Assembly (NCBI RefSeq): GCF_041261445.1
Contig: NZ_JBGCCU010000026.1
Location: 118,444 to 182,443 of the forward strand
Source of the DNA: Catenulispora sp. EB89
GTDB lineage: Bacteria > Actinomycetota > Actinomycetes > Streptomycetales > Catenulisporaceae
Length of the DNA: 64,000 nucleotides
Direction: 5' to 3'
Shown here: one piece after another, positions 1 through 8,259 of the stretch
Numbering within the stretch: the stretch's first letter is position 1
Layout of the letters: every line of letters starts with the position of its first letter
Made by a program: the position numbers and the translations under genes
Notes under the pieces: generated by a model
What the model saw: the letters and a program-made list of their open reading frames with translations, nothing else
The model's database searches: none
Told to the model about the DNA's origin: nothing

Positions 1-242
1 GACAACGCCACCAGCGTCACCGGTGCGGCCACCGCCAGCACCGCGCCGAACCGCCTGAGCGCCCCGCGGCGTGCGACGAACCACCAGGCGCCGGCTCCGG
101 TCAGCAGCAGCGCTGCTAGGACCGCGACCACCATGGTCAGACCGTCGAAGAAGACGACGGCGATCACCAACGCGACGAGCGCGACGAACAGGCAGACCAC
201 CGCGATCCGGGCCAGGGCGCGGCATCGGCGGTCGACGGTCAC
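1..242 (-). CDS. Partial N-terminus of a small-helix membrane protein, running off the left edge
   Basis: Read on the minus strand from a GTG at 242, placed seven bases after a clear GGAGGT ribosome binding site; the frame stays open to the window edge, so only about 80 N-terminal residues are visible. They show a short basic start (VTVDRRCRAL) followed by hydrophobic segments near residues 12-32, 36-54 and 65-80, split by a charged WWFVARRGALRRF stretch. This layout resembles the membrane-spanning N-terminal part found ahead of diacylglycerol/lipid kinase domains in some actinomycetes, but the diagnostic part lies outside the window, so no function is assigned. It lies downstream of the DUF1206 gene on the same strand. 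Confidence 0.6.
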   Translation of the reverse strand, partial: MTVDRRCRALARIAVVCLFVALVALVIAVVFFDGLTMVVAVLAALLLTGAGAWWFVARRGALRRFGAVLAVAAPVTLVAL

Positions 243-330
243 TCGGCACCTCCAAGCGGACGCCGGGCTTGCAGGGGACGGAAGGCGGCACGACTCGACA
301 GCATGGCTCACCACAGGGGCGCTCGCGAGC

Positions 331-398
331 GGAGCCGGAGCCGGGCCTGGAGCCGGAGCGGGACCCGGAACTGGACCCGGAGCGGGACCCGGAGCCGG
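331..398. repeat. GGAGCC/GGACCC hexamer tandem tract
   Basis: About eleven degenerate copies of a GGASCC-type hexamer between the DUF1206 stop and the start of the partial membrane gene. The same hexamer also appears in the Gly-Pro linker of the YVTN/CWB2 gene (about 3167-3200) and, on the other strand, near 27790-27840. It looks like simple-sequence expansion; no coding role here. Confidence 0.7.
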
Positions 399-459
399 CG
401 CTCGGGCGGACCCGAGGCGGTTCTGGGACGGTTCCGGGGCCGGACCGGCGCCACGCCTC

Positions 460-1314
460 CTAAAGCCGCCGCCACCGTGCCTCGCAGAACGAGTACGCAC
501 CGAACGCGGCCAGGCCCACGGCCATCGCGATCAGGACGGCCGAGCCGAACGGGGCAGCGGCCAAAGCCCGCAGCGTGCCGTCCACGCCGCGGGCCCGCGA
601 GGGATCGAACCTGACGGCCGCGTCGACCAAGAAGCCGCCCGCGCCGACGACGATCACCCCGCGCGCCGTCTTGCCGACGGCTCCCAGCAGCAACACCCGA
701 CGACGCGCCGCAGCGGACAACGACCCGGTCCGCAGCTCCTTCGCAAAGCGCTTCTCCAGCGCCCCCTTGATCATGACGGCACCCCCGACCACCAGCCCGA
801 TGCCGATCGCCCCGACCAGCCACCGGCCGCCGCCGTGCCGCATCAGATCGGTGGTGAAGTCCGCCGACTGCTGGTTCGACGACGCGCTCGCGTGCCCGGT
901 GACGGTGAACCGCGCCGTCGTGTACGCCGCGACGATGTAGAGCACTGCCTTGCCCGCCGACGTGAGCCGGGAGGCGGCCCCACTCTTGTCGGCCCGCTGC
1001 GGCCGCAGCGCCAGCATCAGACGCCACAACGCCATCCCGGCGAAGCCGACGACCAGGAACCACAACACAGCGAACCCATACGGCTTGCCCGCGATGAGCT
1101 CCAGGGCACCGGAACGGTCAGCCTCCCCGGTCCGGTGATCAAGCGCGATCAACAGCGCGATCCAACCGATCAGCAGGTAGACCACACCGCGCGCGACGAA
1201 ACCGGCGCGGCCCAACGCGTCCAGCACCGGCTCGCGCGACCCGACGGCCGTCGAACCACGACGCCGGGCCCATGAACTCGATCGACGCGCCCGCGGTGCG
1301 GCTCTGGTACTCAT
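460..1314 (-). CDS. DUF1206 family membrane protein
   Basis: A 284-residue integral membrane protein built from three tandem DUF1206 units, each a pair of helices. The units are recognisable by their repeated openings: GRAGFVARGVVYLLIGW (about residue 35), GKAVLYIVAAYTTARF (about 117) and GKTARGVIVVGAGGFL (about 210). The last unit ends in the family-typical FGAYSFCEARWRRL. Length and three-unit architecture match the actinobacterial family. Function is unknown; a role in envelope or stress physiology is only guessed in the literature. The first 25 residues are basic and cytoplasmic. It lies alone between the partial membrane gene and the divergently read DUF6884 gene. Confidence 0.85.
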   Translation of the reverse strand: MSTRAAPRARRSSSWARRRGSTAVGSREPVLDALGRAGFVARGVVYLLIGWIALLIALDHRTGEADRSGALELIAGKPYGFAVLWFLVVGFAGMALWRLMLALRPQRADKSGAASRLTSAGKAVLYIVAAYTTARFTVTGHASASSNQQSADFTTDLMRHGGGRWLVGAIGIGLVVGGAVMIKGALEKRFAKELRTGSLSAAARRRVLLLGAVGKTARGVIVVGAGGFLVDAAVRFDPSRARGVDGTLRALAAAPFGSAVLIAMAVGLAAFGAYSFCEARWRRL

Positions 1315-1535
1315 CCCGGGTTTCCCTTCCCTGCGGCCTGCTCGGAATCGGCGCGGCTCGACACCGCCGGCTCCGGGTGCCCCTGCGCCGCAGAGACAAA
1401 CGCAATCAGACGCACGGATGTACGAAGGCAGGCGCGGTTGGGCTTGTGATGCAGGCGACGACTTCTGGGCTCCGCACTGTCACCCTCACGCCTCCCCTTT
1501 TGGCACTCCCCGCTGCGATCGTGTAGCTCTGTGCT

Positions 1536-2009
1536 ATGCCAATGCCCCTCGACGATGGATCTCCGACACCGTCCCCCGCGTCCTCGCCCGCCTCGTCGAC
1601 CGCAGCGTCCATCCTCCTCATCGGAGATGGAACAGCGCAGTTGAGCAAGCCCGCCGCAGCCCGCGACCTCTATGTCAGCCCACTGTTCGCCGGCCGACGC
1701 GCCCAGGCCGAGGCAAGCGGCGTGCCGTGGTTCGTGGTCAGTGGCCGCTGGGGACTGCTCGCCCCCGACGACATCGTCGCGCCCTACTCCTTCTCCTTCG
1801 CGCGCCAGTCAGTGAACTACCGGCGAGCCTGGGGACGCTTCGTAGCCGAGCAACTGTGCCTGGTCAGCCCGGTCGGCCGCGACACCATGGTGGAGATCAG
1901 CGCCGGCGCCGCCTACGCCGCCGCCCTCGTAGCTCCGATCCAGTACCTCGGCGCCCAGGTCCGCCGCGCGACCGAGGGCACGAACGGCCCGGGGGACGAA
2001 CCGCGGTAG
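1536..2009 (+). CDS. DUF6884 domain protein
   Basis: 157 residues. After a low-complexity Pro/Ser/Ala start, the segment from about residue 25 carries the DUF6884 signature: ILLIGDG, then ARDLYVSPLFAGRRAQAEA, then WFVVSGRWGLLAPDDIVAPY. The family occurs alone or attached to nucleotide- and DNA-related domains in actinobacteria, and its biochemical role is not established. No Shine-Dalgarno sequence precedes the ATG at 1536. A weak promoter-like arrangement (TTGGCA at 1500-1505, TAGCTC at 1524-1529) would put the transcript start close to the ATG, so leaderless translation is possible. The C-terminal 15 residues are hydrophilic and probably disordered. Confidence 0.75.
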   Translation: MPMPLDDGSPTPSPASSPASSTAASILLIGDGTAQLSKPAAARDLYVSPLFAGRRAQAEASGVPWFVVSGRWGLLAPDDIVAPYSFSFARQSVNYRRAWGRFVAEQLCLVSPVGRDTMVEISAGAAYAAALVAPIQYLGAQVRRATEGTNGPGDEPR

Positions 2010-2150
2010 CCCTGCTTCGATTCATCTCAGCTCACGATTGACTTACTCGTATTCACTTCAGCTGATACCATCGCCACGCTGAACACAGCCAAGTCAATAC
2101 ACGAGCAAAGGCGATGCCAACTCTCGCGCTTCGCCTTCCCGGGGGAATCC

Positions 2151-4127
2151 ATGACCATCACCAGGAAATACGGCATCGCTGTGGCATCGCTCGGCGTGCT
2201 GGCCGCGTCGATCGGCCCGTCGGTGACGACGGCGAGCGCGGCCTCCGCGGCGCACGGCGACACAATGCTCTACATTCCGGGCGACAACAGCAACACCGAG
2301 TCGGTGACCGCCTACGACCTGACGAAGCACTCCATCGCGGCCACGTTCAACACCGGTCCAGCCAGCCAGGCTGTGGTCAGCCCAGACGGATCGACCGCCT
2401 ACGTGGCCCTGAGCGATGGGCACGTCACGGTCATCAACACCGCGACGAACACCATCACGACCAACATCGCGCTGACAAACTCGGCCGACGCGATCGCCTT
2501 GACGCCCAACGGCGCGACCGCCTACGTCGCCAGCACCTTCGGCAACTCGGTCCTGGCGGTCAACACCGCGACCAAGACCCAGATCGCGGAGATCACCGTC
2601 GGCAGCGCCCCCTCAGGCATCGCGATCAGTCCCGACGGGTCGACCGCGTACGTGGCCAATGCCGGCGACAACACCGTCTCGGTCATCGACACCGCGACGA
2701 ACACCGTCACCGCCCTCTACGCCGTCGGCTCGATCCCGCACGGCATCGCCGTGGCCCCCGGCGGTTCGGATGTCTACGTCACCAACTCCGGCGACAACAC
2801 CGTCTCAGTGCTCGACTTCGCGGCCGGCACGAAGCGCACCATCGCCGTGGGCAAAAGCCCGACCAGCGTCGCGATCACGCCCAACGGCTCGACCGCCTAC
2901 GTGGCCAACAGTACCGGCGACAGCGTCTCCGTGATCGACACAGCGAAGGGGACAGTCGCCGAGACCATCGGCGTCACCTCCGGCTACGGCCCCTACGGCA
3001 TCGCCATCAGCGCCGACGGCTCAACGGCTTACGCCTCCTGCCCGAGCTTCCACGGCCAAGCCGCGGCCGCGGTCATCGACACCCGGACCGAGAAGGTCAC
3101 CAACACCATCACCGGACTGGAGACCGCCTCGGGCATCCCGGCGGTGGCCGTCACGTCGTACACCGGGACCGGACCCGGACCCGGACCCGGAACCGGGACC
3201 GCCGTCACCCGGCTCGGAGGCACCGACCGCTACGCCACCGGCCGTCAGGTATCCCAAGCCCAGTGGCGCAGCGGGAGCGCGAACGCAGTCGTCCTGGCCC
3301 GCGGCGACGCCGCACCGGACGCGCTGGCCGGCGGACCGCTCGCGGCCCACCTGCACGGGCCCCTGCTCCTCACCGAGCCCACCACACTCGACCCGGCCAC
3401 GCGTGCCGAGATCGACCGCGTCCTGGGCGGACCGGCGTCGGGCAAGAGCATTTACATACTCGGTGGCGACAACGCGATCTCACCGGCGATCCAGACCGCG
3501 CTGAAGAAGGCCGGCTACAACGTCGTCCGCCTGTCGGGCGCGGACCGTTTCGGGACGGCGCTGGCGGTGGCCAAGCAGTTCGGCCCGACGTCCGAGGCGA
3601 TCGTCGCGACCGGCCTGGACTTCCCCGACGCGCTGGCCGCCGGTCCGTTGGGCGCGGTCCGCAACGCCCCGATCGTGCTGTCCAACGGGACGGCGCTCGA
3701 CCCGGCCACGGCCTCGTTCCTGGCCGCGCACAAGACGATCGATGCCGTCGGCGGTGCCGCGGGCAAGGCCGCGGCACGGCTGGGCAGCACCGGCAGGACG
3801 GTGAACGTCCTCGCCGGCGGCGACCGTTTCGCCACCGCCGAAGACGTCGCCGCCGCCGTCGTACGCACCACCGGTCACGCGCCGACCGCGGTCGGCGTGG
3901 CCTACGCGTTCAACTTCCCGGACGCCCTGACCGGAGGCGCCTTCGCTGCGAACGCCGGCGAGCCCCTGCTCCTGACCGGCAGCACGACGGCCGATCCGGG
4001 CCTGCTGGCCGCGCTCAACGGCTGGCGTTCGTCGGTGGCCGCCGTCGAGATCTTCGGCGGCAAGACCGTGATCGGTCAGAACACTGAGAATCAGATCGCC
4101 AACGCCGTCGGCGGCCACGAGAGCTGA
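2151..4127 (+). CDS. Secreted YVTN beta-propeller protein with three CWB2 cell-wall-binding repeats
   Basis: 658 residues with a Sec signal peptide (cleavage probably near ASA-AHG, residues 31-36). Residues about 38-340 form a YncE/SMP-30-like propeller of YVTN repeats, seen as recurrent STAYVAN(S/A)xGDxVSVIDTA units. A Gly-Pro linker (TGTGPGPGPGTG, about 342-353) leads to three cell-wall-binding-repeat-2 (PF04122) units beginning VTRLGGTDRYAT, VVRLSGADRFGT and VNVLAGGDRFAT. In known proteins CWB2 repeats anchor non-covalently to the cell wall, so this should be a surface-attached propeller; the ligand is unknown. The ATG follows a purine-rich GGGGGAA six bases upstream. A perfect palindrome directly after the stop is the likely terminator. 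Confidence 0.9.
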   Translation: MTITRKYGIAVASLGVLAASIGPSVTTASAASAAHGDTMLYIPGDNSNTESVTAYDLTKHSIAATFNTGPASQAVVSPDGSTAYVALSDGHVTVINTATNTITTNIALTNSADAIALTPNGATAYVASTFGNSVLAVNTATKTQIAEITVGSAPSGIAISPDGSTAYVANAGDNTVSVIDTATNTVTALYAVGSIPHGIAVAPGGSDVYVTNSGDNTVSVLDFAAGTKRTIAVGKSPTSVAITPNGSTAYVANSTGDSVSVIDTAKGTVAETIGVTSGYGPYGIAISADGSTAYASCPSFHGQAAAAVIDTRTEKVTNTITGLETASGIPAVAVTSYTGTGPGPGPGTGTAVTRLGGTDRYATGRQVSQAQWRSGSANAVVLARGDAAPDALAGGPLAAHLHGPLLLTEPTTLDPATRAEIDRVLGGPASGKSIYILGGDNAISPAIQTALKKAGYNVVRLSGADRFGTALAVAKQFGPTSEAIVATGLDFPDALAAGPLGAVRNAPIVLSNGTALDPATASFLAAHKTIDAVGGAAGKAAARLGSTGRTVNVLAGGDRFATAEDVAAAVVRTTGHAPTAVGVAYAFNFPDALTGGAFAANAGEPLLLTGSTTADPGLLAALNGWRSSVAAVEIFGGKTVIGQNTENQIANAVGGHES

Positions 4128-4149
4128 CGCCGGGACCGCGGCGACGGCA

Positions 4150-4187
4150 GACAGCCGGGTCAGGGGACGTCCCCTGACCCGGCTGTC
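4150..4187. terminator. Perfect 38-bp palindrome between convergent genes
   Basis: The 19-base left arm (4150-4168, starting GACAGCCGGG) is the exact reverse complement of 4169-4187, with no spacer. It lies 22 bases after the stop of the YVTN/CWB2 gene and 33 bases before the end of the convergent sugar dehydrogenase gene. A very GC-rich stem without a T-tract is typical of bidirectional actinomycete terminators. Confidence 0.75.
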
Positions 4188-4220
4188 GCTCCCTCAGTCG
4201 CGCAGTCCCATCACCTCAGC

Positions 4221-6416
4221 TCAGGACAGCGCCACATGAAAGATCTGGTTGTTGCTGTTGTGGGGAATGCTGTCCTTGTCGCCGCCATTGGACGTGGCCA
4301 TCCACATCCCGCCGTCCGGCGCCGGCTCGACGGTGCGCAGCCGGCCGTACGTCCCGACGAAGAACTGCTGGACGTTGGTCAGGCTGCTGCCGCTGATCTG
4401 CTCGCGGTACAGGCGCGTCCCGCGTTCGCAGGCCACGTACAGGAAGTCGCGGATGATGGTGATTCCGCTGCACGAGCCCTCGGCCACCGGGTAGGTGTGC
4501 TTCGGCGCGATGAATCCTGCTGTGCCGCAGGTGCCGGACGTGCCCTCGCAGGACGGCCAGCCGTAGTTGCCGCCCTTCACGATCAGGTTGGTCTCGTCCA
4601 TGATGTTGTTGCCGAACTCCTGCTCCCACAGGCGGCCCTCGGCGTCGAAGGCGAGCCCCTGCACGTTCCGGTGCCCGTAGCTCCAGACCGCGTTGTGGAA
4701 CGGGTTGTCGGCCGGGATGGTCCCGTCCGGGTTGATGCGCAGCACCTTGCCGTTGAGGCTGCTGGTGTTCTGGGCGTTCGCCCCGTTCTGCGCGTCGCCG
4801 GTGCCGGCGTAGAGGTACTTGCCGTCCGGGCTGAATCGGAGCCGTCCGCCGTTGTGGAACTTGTTGCGCTCGATGCCGGTCAGCAGGATCTGCTCGGTGG
4901 CGGTCTGCAACGTGTCGGTGGTCGGGTCGTACTTGATCCGGACGATGCGGTTGTCGGTCGGCGAGGTGTGCATGATGTAGAGCCAGTGGTCCGAGGCGAA
5001 GCTCACCGGGTTGATCTCCAGCCCGGTCAGGCCGCCCTCGCCGTCGGTGCTCTGCACGTTCGGCACCGTGCCGATGCTCTTCTTGGCTCCCGTCTTGGGG
5101 TTCAGGTGCACGATGTCGTGGGCGTCGCGCTCGTTGAACAGGATCGTGCCGTCCGGCAGCGTGACCAGGCCCCACACCACGTCGTCGTCAGTGCCGACCT
5201 GGGTCACGGTGCAGACACCCTGCGACGGCGGACAGCCGTCGGCCGCCGACGTGGTGACGTCGACGAGCGGTGTGCTGCCCGCGCTCTCGTTGGCGTTGCC
5301 GTCGTAGGCGGTGACCTGGAAGTGGTAGGCGGTGTTCGGCGTGAGGCCGTCCACCTGCGTGCCGGTGGCGTTGGCGTCCGCGGTGCCGACCTGGGTGCGC
5401 GTGCCGTTCACCACGTTGTAGACGCGGTATCCGGCCACCGCGACGTTGTCGGTCGAGGCGGTCCACGCCAGAGTGACGCTGGTACTCGTCACCGCGGTGG
5501 AGTGCACGTTGCCGGGTACCGTCGGCGGCGTGGTGTCGCCGGACGGCGGGGTGGTGACGTGCAGCGTGCCGGACGGCTGGCTGACGTTGCCGGCCGCGTC
5601 ACGGGCGTTGACGTAGAACCCGTAGGCGACGTTCGGACTGAGCGAGGAGCAGGTGGCTGTCAGGGTACTGCCGCCCACCTGCGCGCACAGCTGACCGTCG
5701 TGGTAGATGTCGTAGCCGCTGACGCCGACGTTGTCGGTCGAGGCCGCCCAGGCGATGGTGACGCTGTTCGGCGTGTCGGAGACCAGCGTCGGGGTCCCCG
5801 GCGGGCTCGGCGGCGTGGTGTCGCCGCCGATCGTGCCGTAGACGCCGAGTTCCTGCAGCGAGTAGCCGTGACTGGCGTCACTGCGGCAGCGTTTCGTTCC
5901 GTACATGCGGACGTAGCGGCCGGTGCCGTCGAGCGTGGTCAGGTCCTCCACGCCGCCCTTGCCGGCGGTCGTGCTGTAGATCTTCGTCCAGGAGGTGTGA
6001 TCGGCTGAGACGTCGATCTCGTACGCGGTCGCGCAGGACGTGTCCCACTGCAGCCGCACGCGGCTGACGTGCGCGGTCGCGCCGAGGTCGAGGTAGATCC
6101 ACTGCGGGTCGGCGCCCGCGGCGCTGGCCCAGCGGGTGGTCGAGCTGCCGTCGTCGACGAGCGCGGCGGCGCAGCAGCTGCCGGAGGAGGAAGCGGTCGC
6201 CGGTTTGTTCAGCGACAGCAAGGGATCGGCGGCCGGAGCGGCCGCGGGCGTCGAAGTGGTCTGATTCGGTGCAGCCGCCTGAGCCGCGACTGCCGCCGAC
6301 GGCGACCAGCGGGCCGGCGCGGCGGACGCCGGCACCGACGCGATGCCCGCCACCGCCAGCGCGGCGGCACCGGCCACCAGAATCAGCCCTCTAATGGGTC
6401 TGAACCCTCTGAACAT
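4221..6416 (-). CDS. Secreted CBM32-FN3-FN3-PQQ-dependent sugar dehydrogenase
   Basis: 731 residues from the ATG at 6416. A start at 6464 is possible but would overlap the upstream gene and lengthen the signal peptide oddly. Signal peptide: MFRGFRPIRG followed by a hydrophobic core, cut near ASA-APA. Domains: F5/8-type C (CBM32-like) about 65-195, with NKPATASS, WIYLDLG and LQELGVYG; two fibronectin type III domains about 203-290 and 298-390 (each with VT(I/L)AW and ASTDNV); then a glucose/sorbosone dehydrogenase propeller about 402-731 (WGLVTLPDGTILFNERD, GEGGLTGLEINP, LYAGTGDAQNG). The enzyme class oxidises aldoses with PQQ outside the cell. It follows the GH28 gene by 13 bases, so the two are probably co-transcribed for extracellular plant polysaccharide use. 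Confidence 0.87.
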   Translation of the reverse strand: MFRGFRPIRGLILVAGAAALAVAGIASVPASAAPARWSPSAAVAAQAAAPNQTTSTPAAAPAADPLLSLNKPATASSSGSCCAAALVDDGSSTTRWASAAGADPQWIYLDLGATAHVSRVRLQWDTSCATAYEIDVSADHTSWTKIYSTTAGKGGVEDLTTLDGTGRYVRMYGTKRCRSDASHGYSLQELGVYGTIGGDTTPPSPPGTPTLVSDTPNSVTIAWAASTDNVGVSGYDIYHDGQLCAQVGGSTLTATCSSLSPNVAYGFYVNARDAAGNVSQPSGTLHVTTPPSGDTTPPTVPGNVHSTAVTSTSVTLAWTASTDNVAVAGYRVYNVVNGTRTQVGTADANATGTQVDGLTPNTAYHFQVTAYDGNANESAGSTPLVDVTTSAADGCPPSQGVCTVTQVGTDDDVVWGLVTLPDGTILFNERDAHDIVHLNPKTGAKKSIGTVPNVQSTDGEGGLTGLEINPVSFASDHWLYIMHTSPTDNRIVRIKYDPTTDTLQTATEQILLTGIERNKFHNGGRLRFSPDGKYLYAGTGDAQNGANAQNTSSLNGKVLRINPDGTIPADNPFHNAVWSYGHRNVQGLAFDAEGRLWEQEFGNNIMDETNLIVKGGNYGWPSCEGTSGTCGTAGFIAPKHTYPVAEGSCSGITIIRDFLYVACERGTRLYREQISGSSLTNVQQFFVGTYGRLRTVEPAPDGGMWMATSNGGDKDSIPHNSNNQIFHVALS

Positions 6417-6429
6417 CCCGTCGCCCCGC

Positions 6430-8064
6430 TCAGCCGAGGCCGGAAACGTCGAGGCCGGGGACATCCAGATCTCGGGCGCCGGTACCGCAGCTGCTCGTCG
6501 AACCGCTTGCCGACACGCGCAAGGCGCCGCCGGAGGTGTTCTTGCTGTTGCTGACGCAGTACCCGGAGATGTTCTGGAAGCCGATGTCGAACGGACTGGA
6601 ACTGCTGGTCTGCGCGGTCAGGCCGTCGAAGGTGATGTCGCTGCCGGCGTTGGCCAGGATCGCCGGCCGGCCGTCGCTCGCCCCGGTCTTGACCTCGCTG
6701 CCGGTGAAGTGGATCCCGGAGACGTTGTGCAGGTACCAGCCGTAGGCCGGCCGGGTGCCGATGCTGTTCGGGTTGTAGTCGCCGTTGTTGCTGGGCACGC
6801 CGGTGGACATGGTGCCCTTGCCGCCGGGGACCGTGATGTTGACGTTGGTGAAGGTCTCGTTGCTGATCTGGTGCGAGGCGTCGGCACCCCAGATCGTCGG
6901 GCTGTAGTCCGGGCTGGACGCGCCGGTGCCGGTGATCGTGTCGTATGTCACGTTACTGATATGCCCGACCGTCGGTTTGCCGCCGCATCGAAGCCTCGTG
7001 CCGATCTTCTGCATGATCGGCGAGTGCACGCCGGTCATGGTGATCTCCTTGTAGTGCACGTCGGAGATGTCGGCGCCGTCCATGCTCACCATGCCCAGGC
7101 CGGACTTGCCGGCGCCGAGGATGGTGATCTGCTGGAACTGGTAGTCGGTGAAGGAGCCGCAGGTCTCCGAGCCGAACATCAGGGCGTTGCAGCACTTGGC
7201 CTTCAGCGTGGAGCCGGTGACGGTCACGTGGCCGCTGGGCAGCGTCGCCCCGAGCGCGTAGTCGCTCTTGAACACCAGCGCGTCGTCGTTGGAGGAGATG
7301 TTCGCGTTGGTGATGGTGACGTGCGTCGTGGAGATGATGTTCCAGCCGTCGCGGTCGCTGGAGGTGTTGATCGTGAGGTGGTCGGAGACCACGCCGTCAC
7401 AGCCGTTGATCAGCGCCCCGAAGTGCCCGCCGCGAGCCAGCGTGATGCCGCTGAGCGTGAGGTTGGTGCACCGGGTCAGGGAGATGATTTTGTCGGCCTG
7501 GCCGGCGCCGGGGTTGCCGGCGATCAGGCTTCCGTTGCCGTCGATGGTGCCGGAGCCGGTGAAGCCGATGTTCGAGAGCTTGTCGCCGTAGAACATGGCG
7601 TCGTGGAAGTGGCTGTGCCCGTAGTCCTGGTACTTGTCGTAGGGGTTCGCCTCGGCGGCGTCGTAGGTCTTGGCGCTGGAGCCGAGCACCTTGGAGCCGG
7701 CGTCGAGCTGGATGGTGACGTTGCTCTTGAGGTGGATCGTGTTCGCCGACTTGTAGCTGCCGGACGGGAACTCGACGATGCCGCCGCCGGCAGCGTTCGC
7801 GGCGGTGACGGCCTTGTTGATGGCCGGGGAGTCGTTGGTGGAGCCGTTGCCGGTGGCCCCGTAGTTCTTGACGTTGAACACCGCGGCGGCGTGCGCGGCG
7901 GGAGCCGCCTGTGCAGCCGAAGCGACCGAAGCCGCGGACGGGCCGGCGGCCGACGCGGCGAGGGCGGTGCCCTGGACGCCCGCCAGGGCGAGCGCCGCCA
8001 CGGCCGTAGCCGCTGCGAGACGCAGGATGCGGTGTCGTCTGCCCCTGCTTCGAGGGGCGATCAT
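6430..8064 (-). CDS. Secreted GH28 family (polygalacturonase-like) right-handed beta-helix protein
   Basis: About 544 residues from the ATG at 8064; upstream in-frame starts at 8097 (ATG) and 8112 (TTG) cannot be excluded because no candidate has a good ribosome binding site. Signal peptide with twin basic n-region (RSRGRRHRILRL) and AAATAVAALALAG core. The body opens with VKNYGATGNGSTNDSPAINKA, as in pectate lyase-3/GH28 proteins, then beta-helix coils. GH28 active-site elements are present in variant form: DGWN (for NTDG), SNDDALVFKS (paired Asp) and GSET in the place of GHG, as in exo-acting relatives. Expected to hydrolyse pectic galacturonan or rhamnogalacturonan. Two matching palindromes flank the promoter region. 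It leads the operon with the sugar dehydrogenase. Confidence 0.83.
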   Translation of the reverse strand: MIAPRSRGRRHRILRLAAATAVAALALAGVQGTALAASAAGPSAASVASAAQAAPAAHAAAVFNVKNYGATGNGSTNDSPAINKAVTAANAAGGGIVEFPSGSYKSANTIHLKSNVTIQLDAGSKVLGSSAKTYDAAEANPYDKYQDYGHSHFHDAMFYGDKLSNIGFTGSGTIDGNGSLIAGNPGAGQADKIISLTRCTNLTLSGITLARGGHFGALINGCDGVVSDHLTINTSSDRDGWNIISTTHVTITNANISSNDDALVFKSDYALGATLPSGHVTVTGSTLKAKCCNALMFGSETCGSFTDYQFQQITILGAGKSGLGMVSMDGADISDVHYKEITMTGVHSPIMQKIGTRLRCGGKPTVGHISNVTYDTITGTGASSPDYSPTIWGADASHQISNETFTNVNITVPGGKGTMSTGVPSNNGDYNPNSIGTRPAYGWYLHNVSGIHFTGSEVKTGASDGRPAILANAGSDITFDGLTAQTSSSSPFDIGFQNISGYCVSNSKNTSGGALRVSASGSTSSCGTGARDLDVPGLDVSGLG

Positions 8065-8071
8065 ATATGAT
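8060..8071. promoter_or_regulatory. Palindrome ATCATATATGAT over the GH28 start
   Basis: A perfect 12-bp palindrome overlapping the proposed GH28 start codon. Its core TCATATATGA (8061-8070) nearly repeats TCATATACGA at 8222-8231 on the other side of the upstream region. It fits the short alternating A/T-centred operators used by GntR/FadR-type sugar-acid regulators (inference). Confidence 0.45.
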
Positions 8072-8218
8072 GTCACGACCCTGAGTGAACATGACATCAG
8101 ATGATACGGCAAGGTTAAGAAACCTTACTCCTCTGAAAACCCAGCTCAGAGCCACAAGAGCAAGCGGGCGTGAGCCAGCCGTCGGAGGTCCCTGAAGGGA
8201 TCTTGCAACGATTTTGGC

Positions 8219-8234
8219 ATCTCATATACGAGAT
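8219..8234. promoter_or_regulatory. Near-palindrome ATCTCATATACGAGAT upstream of GH28
   Basis: A 16-bp inverted repeat with one mismatched pair, 107 bases upstream of the earliest possible GH28 start and 26 bases from the end of the MFS gene. It shares a 10-bp core with 8060-8071. An additional inverted repeat AAGGTT-AAGA-AACCTT lies between them at 8111-8126. Confidence 0.45.
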
Positions 8235-8259
8235 CTTGCCCCGCTTCAGCTCGCTGGCT

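Noticed and set aside
331..398. Regulatory array from GGAGCC hexamers
   Set aside because: Degenerate simple sequence of the same type also occurs inside a coding linker and in another spacer, so composition-driven slippage explains it.
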